From Rattus norvegicus (lineage: Eukaryota > Chordata > Mammalia > Rodentia > Muridae), in the NCBI RefSeq assembly GCF_036323735.1, contig NC_086028.1:40609001-40673000 (forward strand): a stretch of DNA of 64,000 nucleotides, written 5' to 3'. Under the pieces are notes generated by a model. The model was not told the DNA's origin and did not search any database. It saw only the letters and a program-made list of their open reading frames with translations. This document shows positions 58,890 through 64,000 of this stretch, piece by piece (position 1 is the first letter of the stretch; each line of letters begins with the position of its first letter). Position numbers and translations under genes: made by a program.

Positions 58890-59400
58890 GTGGGCTCTGC
58901 AAATACAGACGTGTGAGGGGAAACAACACCCGGTCCATTGTTGTTTTCTGCATTAATGTTAATGGATGGCATCCAAAAATAACCCTTCTTCTCTAGGTTA
59001 ATTATAAACCGCTGATGCTGCTTCCATTGGCTTAATTAGCAGCATTTTGCCTACTTTGTGTAGAAACTCTAGTTATTTTTTATTTTTAAATCTAGTCCAT
59101 AGCATCTTTTCACAGTTAACCATGACTCTAAGTAGTCCATAATTGCAGCGTTACCAGCATCTGTTCTGAAAAAAACGAGTCACACGCGTCGCGGCAAGCT
59201 GGCACAGTGCCAGCTCATTAATAGCTCTCAACCTGCTCGTGGGCCAGCTCTCTGGGCGATAAAAATTATTTAGCTCTGATTTACAGAGCTTGTTAATTTC
59301 TGTAGCACAAATATTTCTGCCATGACTGATTTCAAGCCATCGCTCATTTGACAACAGAGTTGCAAAAGCCCTAACTATTGGAGGATTAGGCTTTTATGAG
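58890..59400. promoter_or_regulatory. Candidate conserved non-coding element beside the Nmur2 3' end
   Basis: Repeat-free, AT-rich block with retained CpGs (acgcgtcgcgg at 59,184-59,194). At 59,198-59,214 it has a perfect palindrome, GCTGGCACAGTGCCAGC, which contains the NFI full-site form TGGC(N5)GCCA. There are several TAATTA/TTAATTAG homeodomain-type cores (near 59,000 and 59,032). The right part overlaps the probable 3' UTR, so constraint could act on RNA or on DNA. Conservation itself was not tested. Confidence 0.45.
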
Positions 59401-59814
59401 CAGTTCTGAGCCAGCCGTCCGAGTAACACCCAGTAGTTTCTCCTGCATCCTGGGTTTGGAGGTTGGGATAACTGTGCTGTGCTGCTTAGCTACTCTACCA
59501 TGCCTTTAGTAGGCTAAACCCACCCATCATGAGAATATCGTTAAGTGAGACTCCGTAGCACACTGTAATCACAGTTATGAAAACTCACAATACAGAGATA
59601 TGGAGTATAAGGACTGTGCTGGGGCCCAGAACGAAGTCTGAGTTTTAACATTAAAAAAAGTAGTGAGTACGTAGAATCTAAGAGCCTTGTTACCTCTCTT
59701 AATGGCACGCAAGGAGGCATAGGTGACAGGGTGTCCCTCCTTGCAGTTTTGGCACATAGATGGATGTCAATCACAGAATCCAGGCCTTCTGAAGAGGCCT
59801 TCTGACCACTCCTT
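59060..59814 (-). other. Nmur2: Probable 3' untranslated region of Nmur2
   Basis: Repeat-free DNA directly after the Nmur2 stop codon. The first AATAAA I find on the minus strand is at 59,084-59,079, which would give a 3' UTR of roughly 740-750 nt. The extent is inferred from that hexamer alone, and a different polyadenylation site is possible. Confidence 0.45.
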
Positions 59815-60089
59815 TTATGGTACCTCTCCTGCACAGGGGGCCGTGGTAAGGTTGGTGTTGTGGATGGATGACTGACCAGGGAACTGGGGGCCTGCATCCT
59901 CTGTCAGCTCCACGAGGTGACATTCTGTCAAGAAGATGATCTTCTGGGCTGGAGGTCCCTGTGGCCGATGCCGGGGATGGCACCATTTGCAGGTAGGGGA
60001 GACAACATTTCGAAAGGCCGCCCGGAAGCGCCGAGACAGGAGGTTATAGATAATGGGGTTGACCGCGGAGCTCAGATAAAAGAAGACAC
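59815..60089 (-). CDS. Nmur2: Neuromedin U receptor 2, terminal coding exon
   Basis: Last coding exon of a class A G-protein-coupled receptor for neuromedin U and neuromedin S, a plasma-membrane receptor known to couple mainly to Gq and found chiefly in the brain. Read on the minus strand, an AG acceptor at 60,091-60,090 precedes the exon and TAA at 59,817-59,815 ends it. The first two bases complete a Gly codon split with the upstream exon. The exon starts with GVFFYLSSAVNPIIY, the second half of TM7 with its NPxxY motif. NLLSRRFRAAF (helix 8) follows, then a Cys-containing stretch (TCKWC, possible palmitoylation) and a cytoplasmic tail that includes IFLTECHLVELTED and ends CAGEVP. These motifs match NMUR2, not NMUR1 or the ghrelin receptor. 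The exon gives 91 residues counting the split Gly. The tail ends earlier than the human protein as I remember it (about 415 residues against about 395 in rodents). The open frame running upstream past the acceptor is intron. Confidence 0.95.
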
Positions 60090-62436
60090 CTGCAAATGAG
60101 GGGTTGAAGCAAGGTAGGAAAAAATGTAAACATTGAGCAAAGGCCTGTGATCGTCTCCCCAGGAAGCAGTGGGTGTACAGGACACTCACTGAGAATTTGA
60201 AATGTAGGGAGATCTCCCTGTGCACTCAGGACCCAAACACAGAGCTATGAAAGAGTCATGGTTTTTCCACGGTGCTGGGTAATGGCACTGATGAGAGACA
60301 TTCAAGTATCAGGGGGGAAAAGGCTTGTTTCTTCACTGGATTTTTAGTTAAAGCTATAATTTGGAGCAGTAGCTGTGGCGAGGATGGGTAAGTCAGTCTA
60401 CACACTGTCCCTGGTGAAATTCTTCATTTTGCTGAAAACCTCTGGGAGAGGGCGATCCCCAACTGCTCCAGTGCCACGCCCCTTCCCTACCCACTCATGC
60501 TTCCCTGATAGCACTTCCGCTGAGTAATTATATTTTACTACTTATTTTGTCCTCCAGGCGGCTTGTATATTGCCTTTTATCTGCTGTTATACATGCATTA
60601 TTTTCTTTAGAGATTTATTTTTTAATTATGTAAGTCTCTCTCTGTGTATGTGTGTGTGTGTATGTGTATGTGTGTGTGTGTGTGTCTGTGTATGTGTGTG
60701 TGTGTATGTGTATGTGTGTGTGTGTGTGTGTGTGTGTCTGTGTATGTGTGTGTGTGTGCATGCGCGTGCACATGAGCATGTGTTCATGAGTCCTAGTTCC
60801 CACAGAGACTAAAAGAAGGCTTCTGGTCCTCTGGCACTGGCATTACAGGCAGGAGAGAAACCTGAGGGGCTGGGACCTGAAGTCGGGTCCTCTGTAAGAG
60901 CAGTATGTGCTCTTAACCACAGAGCTGTCTCTCCAGCTCCTGTATACTCATTTACTATCACCTCCTGGTTTGTTTCTCTAAGACACCACTGAAGCTTAAG
61001 GGAGGCTAGGAAGGTGACCATCTTCTGTTCTGGGCCCTCAGATAAACACTGGCTCTTCAGCTCCTTCTTCTGGAAAATGGAGTTTGGGTCTTCTGGCTGA
61101 AGCTGAGTGCTGAGAAACATCTTCCAGGCTGACTCAGTCACTGCTGTAGCTGTCTAGAACTGTCAGCTGCCATTACCCATTGGGGACTACACAAGGCTGC
61201 TCCCATTAACTTTGCATTACCGGGGAAGGGCTTTCTTGCCTTTCCTCAAAGATTTATGGACAGTTAACAGTTGTTTGGGGGAGAGGGTCATGAAGCTGAG
61301 TCTCTTCCCAAGGATCTATAGACAGTTAACCATTGTTGAAATATATTTTTTTTCAGTGTTACGGCTGCCTGCAAGTTGCTCACTTTCCCGTTTAGTAACC
61401 CTAGTGACTCACTGATTCAACAAACTAAGCTCAGATGGAACCCCTTTTGGTGTCTATGTTCAGTGCCCTCTCTGGGATGAGGAGACATGTCTATTCATCC
61501 AGACACTGATCGAATGCTTACTAGGACACCCTGGGAACTTCAAAGCACATTGAAAAATAATGGATCCAGACTTTTTTTTTCCTTCAAGCACTCCACATTT
61601 TTTTCCCTTACATTTGGAAAAATACAACAGAGGCAGGATCCTTGACAAAGCTAGTAACAGGGATGCACAACGGTATCGAGTAGAACCTTTGTGATACCAA
61701 CTGCCAGTTTGTGGCAGTTATTCAGTCAAAGGGAGACTGCTGTGGGTCGGTCATAAGGGACTCGGTGGAGGTGACTGACACCAGCTGGACCTTGACATGG
61801 GTGGGAGACAGTTGATGAAGAGAAAGAAAGTGCATCCGGGTGAAAATGCTCAAGGGCAGAAATGGCTGCACGATAGGTACAGGAAATCCTGCGGTATGTG
61901 TTTTCTCTCCTTTCCATCCCTCCCCCTCTCTCCTTCCCTTTGTCCTGAGCCGGGATCTTCCTAAGTGGCATAGATGCATCTTACCTTTGCTCTCTGGTTA
62001 TGTTCCTGATGATCCAGAGCCCACAGAATAAGCCAATGAAAACAGAAGTTGGTGGGTTGGAGTGCCCTGAAGCTAACACCATAGCTTCTCTATTTCGGAA
62101 GAAAAGCCCCTGAACCTGGAATTCAATAACTTGGACTTGAACCCAGTTTTCACGGTTTTTATAGCCTTGTGCCTTTGGGAAAACTGTTTCCTCTATGTGT
62201 CTTGGTGTCAAATACTGATGATTGCTGAGGATTCCCCTGTTGTAATTATCACGTGTAGGCTTGGGTTTTCCTTCAAGTAACCTCTAAACATTTTCAATCT
62301 TTGAATACAAATCACCACCCACTGCTTCCATATCAGAAGGCCAGATCCCTGTGAGTTGCTTATGTAGTGAGGCCTCAGGACAGTGTGAAGGAAAAGTTGC
62401 TTTAAAGTTGCATCACCAAACCCACCAGGCCTTTAC
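60090..62436 (-). other. Nmur2: Last intron of Nmur2
   Basis: A 2,347-bp GT-AG intron between the two coding exons. It holds one B3-type SINE with an expanded TG tract and otherwise unique sequence. Open frames near 61,212-61,415 and 61,722-61,979 lie in it, but they lack any recognisable protein motif and I take them as chance frames. Confidence 0.9.
60605..60942 (-). mobile_element. B3-type SINE with long TG tract, in the last Nmur2 intron
   Basis: T-rich start, interrupted (TG)n at about 60,640-60,762 with regular TATG and TCTG variants, then 'cttctggtcctctggcactg' and 'cagagctgtctctccagctc'. The overlapping VCVC/THTH frames are not genes. Confidence 0.88.
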
Positions 62437-62562
62437 CTGATACCACATGGATGAGGTTGAACACAGCAGCCAGGGACTCTGTCCACTCTTCCACAAAGCT
62501 GAAGAAGAGCCGGTCCACATGGAAGGGGGTCCAGCAGATGGCAAACACGAGGACCAAGACAA
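62437..62562 (-). CDS. Nmur2: Neuromedin U receptor 2, penultimate coding exon (TM6 to TM7)
   Basis: A 126-bp internal exon on the minus strand. The acceptor AG is at 62,564-62,563 after a pyrimidine-rich run (tcttccag). The donor GT is at 62,436-62,435 (TATCAG|GTAAAG). The exon opens with the last two bases of a codon, reads 41 whole codons and ends with one base, a G that joins GT of the next exon to make Gly. The translation begins VLVLVFAICWTPFHVDRLFF (TM6 with the CWxPF toggle-switch motif), continues SFVEEWTESLAA (third extracellular loop) and ends NLIHVVS, the start of TM7. The intron therefore splits TM7, and both phases agree with the terminal exon. The protein closely matches NMUR2 of other mammals as I remember it. 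The exons for TM1-TM5 are not between here and 64,000, so only the C-terminal third of the receptor is present. Confidence 0.95.
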
Positions 62563-62789
62563 CTGGAAGAGGAAGTGGGAGAGGGAATGCTGGAGTAGGC
62601 CAGGGAAGACCACGATGCTCACCCAGCCTTCCTCTCCTTTTATCAGGTTTTTCCTGCCACCTTAGTTAAGTGATGATTGCTATAGGCAAAGGATCACCCC
62701 AGAGTTAAAGAATATTTGAACATAGGAATTAGTTGTATGGATCTAGGACCAACTTTCTATACAATTGCCTGAGTTTTCTTTTAATATAT

Positions 62790-62965
62790 AATTCTATTTT
62801 CACTTGAAATTTTCTTGTTTTGAATTTTTCATAAATGCATGTAATAAAATATAATCATCTTTACTCCTTTCCTCTCTCTAAATCCTTCCATGTTCTCCAG
62901 CATGCCCCATTCCAACTTCATGTTCTTTTTGTTGAGAACTCTCCCTGTCCCTTTCTCTTTCTTCT
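62790..62965. mobile_element. L1-related (Lx-type) fragment
   Basis: 'ttcataaatgcatgtaataa' and 'aacttcatgttctttttgtt' resemble the start of the Lx-type repeat seen at 600-1,512. Confidence 0.35.
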
Positions 62966-63034
62966 CCCCTGTCTCTCTCCCTCTTCCTCACAATAGACCC
63001 AAAGATGAATGGAAGCTGTGAGCCTAGATAAATC

Positions 63035-63165
63035 TTTCCTTTGTTATGTATGTCTTATGTGTCATGTGTGTGTGTTATGTCTTACATATGTTGTATGCTT
63101 TGTGTGTTTGTGTGTCTTATGTGTCTTTTATGTGTGTTGTGTGCTGGTGTGTGTGGCACAGAGGT
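63035..63165. repeat. Degenerate TGTG/TTATG repeat
   Basis: 'gtgtcatgtgtgtgtgttat' type units, the likely tail of the adjacent B4 element. Confidence 0.7.
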
Positions 63166-63402
63166 CAACTTTAAGGATTATTCTTCAGGAGGCTCACTTT
63201 TACTTTGAATTCACCAATTCAGCTAGACCGCTGGCCAGCAAACCCCAGGGATCCACCTGTTTTCACCCACTAAGCTTTGGAATGCAGGATTACAAGCAAA
63301 CATCACCCAACATGCTCAGCTTTTTATTACACAGATGCTGGAGATCAAACACCTGTTTGTTTAGCAAGTACTTTACCAACCCATCCACACCCCCAGACTT
63401 CT
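63166..63402 (-). mobile_element. B4-type SINE
   Basis: 'ccacctgttttcacccacta', 'gcaggattacaagcaaacat', 'tgctggagatcaaacacctg', 'agcaagtactttaccaaccc' in reverse. Confidence 0.75.
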
Positions 63403-63534
63403 TCCCTTCATAACAGTGCAAAGTTGTTAACACAAAACTAGAACTCATCAGGAGTTTCTTGGATCCTTTTGATTCTGTCCTGGGTTGGGCAAGATACAGA
63501 ATCAGAACAACTGTAATCACAGTGTTGATTCAGA

Positions 63535-64000
63535 GAGGAAGAGCTTGTCACCTGGCATCAGAAGTACACAGAAGACCACATGAAGCTCAAAAAGAAGGGT
63601 GACCGAAGTGTGGATGCTTCAGTCCTTCTTAAAAGAGGGAACAAAAATATTCACAGGAGGGGATATGGAGACAAAGTTTGGAACAGAGACTGAAGGAATA
63701 GCCATTCAGAGCCTGCACCACCTGGGTTTACAACTCATTTACATACAGCCACCAAAACTAGATAATATTGATGAAGGCAAGAAGTACATGCTGACAGGAG
63801 CCTAATATAGCTGTCTCCTGAGAGGCTCAGCCAGAGCATATCAAATACAGAGGCGAATGCTAGCAATGAACCATTGAACTGAGACCGGGGTCCCCATTGG
63901 AAGAATTAGAGAAAAGATTGAAGCAGTTGAAGGCACTTGCAACCCCATAAAAACAACAATACCAACTAACCAGAGCTCTCAGGGACTAAAACCACTATCC
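63535..64000 (+). mobile_element. LINE-1 3' region (runs off the window)
   Basis: 'accgaagtgtggatgcttca', 'cagtccttcttaaaagaggg', 'gcctaatatagctgtctcct', then 'aaccattgaactgagaccgg' and 'ggtccccattggaagaatta'. This is the 3' UTR of an Lx-age L1 in an Nmur2 intron, antisense to the gene. The small open frame at 63,599-63,805 belongs to it. Confidence 0.8.

Larger units (their letters stand above)
62563..64000 (-). other. Nmur2: Upstream intron of Nmur2 (partial, runs off the window)
   Basis: Sequence upstream (minus-strand sense) of the TM6 exon. No further receptor exon could be recognised up to the window edge. It contains T-rich L1-like sequence, a B4 SINE and an L1 3' end, each listed separately. 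Confidence 0.8.

Noticed and set aside
60090..60225. N-terminal extension of the terminal Nmur2 exon (open frame from 60,225)
   Set aside because: The acceptor AG at 60,091-60,090 and the phase of the upstream exon place the exon start at 60,089. The upstream part is intron.
1..64000. A novel multi-gene biological system
   Set aside because: The window is repeat-rich rodent intergenic DNA with two exons of one known receptor gene. I see no gene cluster or organised set of unknown proteins.

Overview
This is mammalian, almost certainly rat (Rattus norvegicus), nuclear DNA. Three signs point to rat: an ID SINE near 9,980 (the BC1-derived family that expanded strongly in rat), L1 3' ends with the G-rich tract typical of rat L1, and many rodent B1, B2/B3 and B4 SINEs. 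The sequence is AT-rich, gene-poor and full of simple repeats, as expected of an intergenic stretch beside one multi-exon gene. Family names come from recognition by eye and no database search was run. Two abundant rodent repeats that I recognise but cannot name safely are called type A and type B below.

Layout. Positions 1-59,000 hold no protein-coding gene that I can support. The stretch is a mosaic of L1 fragments, SINEs, a hAT-type DNA transposon, old MIR pieces, microsatellites and three large tandem arrays (16.3-18.05 kb, 24.3-24.86 kb, 56.74-57.32 kb), separated by unique intergenic DNA. Two strong CTCF-type motifs lie in unique DNA (14,070 and 27,765). Several AT-rich, repeat-free blocks look like conserved non-coding elements, the best being about 58,890-59,400.

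The right-hand end holds the only real gene: the last two coding exons of the neuromedin U receptor 2 gene (Nmur2) on the minus strand. The 126-bp exon (62,437-62,562) encodes TM6 with its CWxPF motif through the start of TM7. The terminal exon (59,815-60,089) encodes the NPxxY end of TM7, helix 8 and the cytoplasmic tail. The splice sites are canonical and their phases match. The first exons, with TM1-TM5, must lie beyond position 64,000. The intergenic region to the left is therefore downstream of Nmur2.

Long open frames elsewhere are translations of simple repeats or of L1 ORF2 fragments, not genes. I found no CRISPR array, operon, phage or novel multi-gene system. The most unusual features are small-scale: a 55-bp inverted copy of nearby DNA inside a DNA transposon, a roughly 70-copy variable minisatellite that seems to have grown from a SINE tail, and an L1 insertion whose target-site duplications enclose a (GA)n tail.
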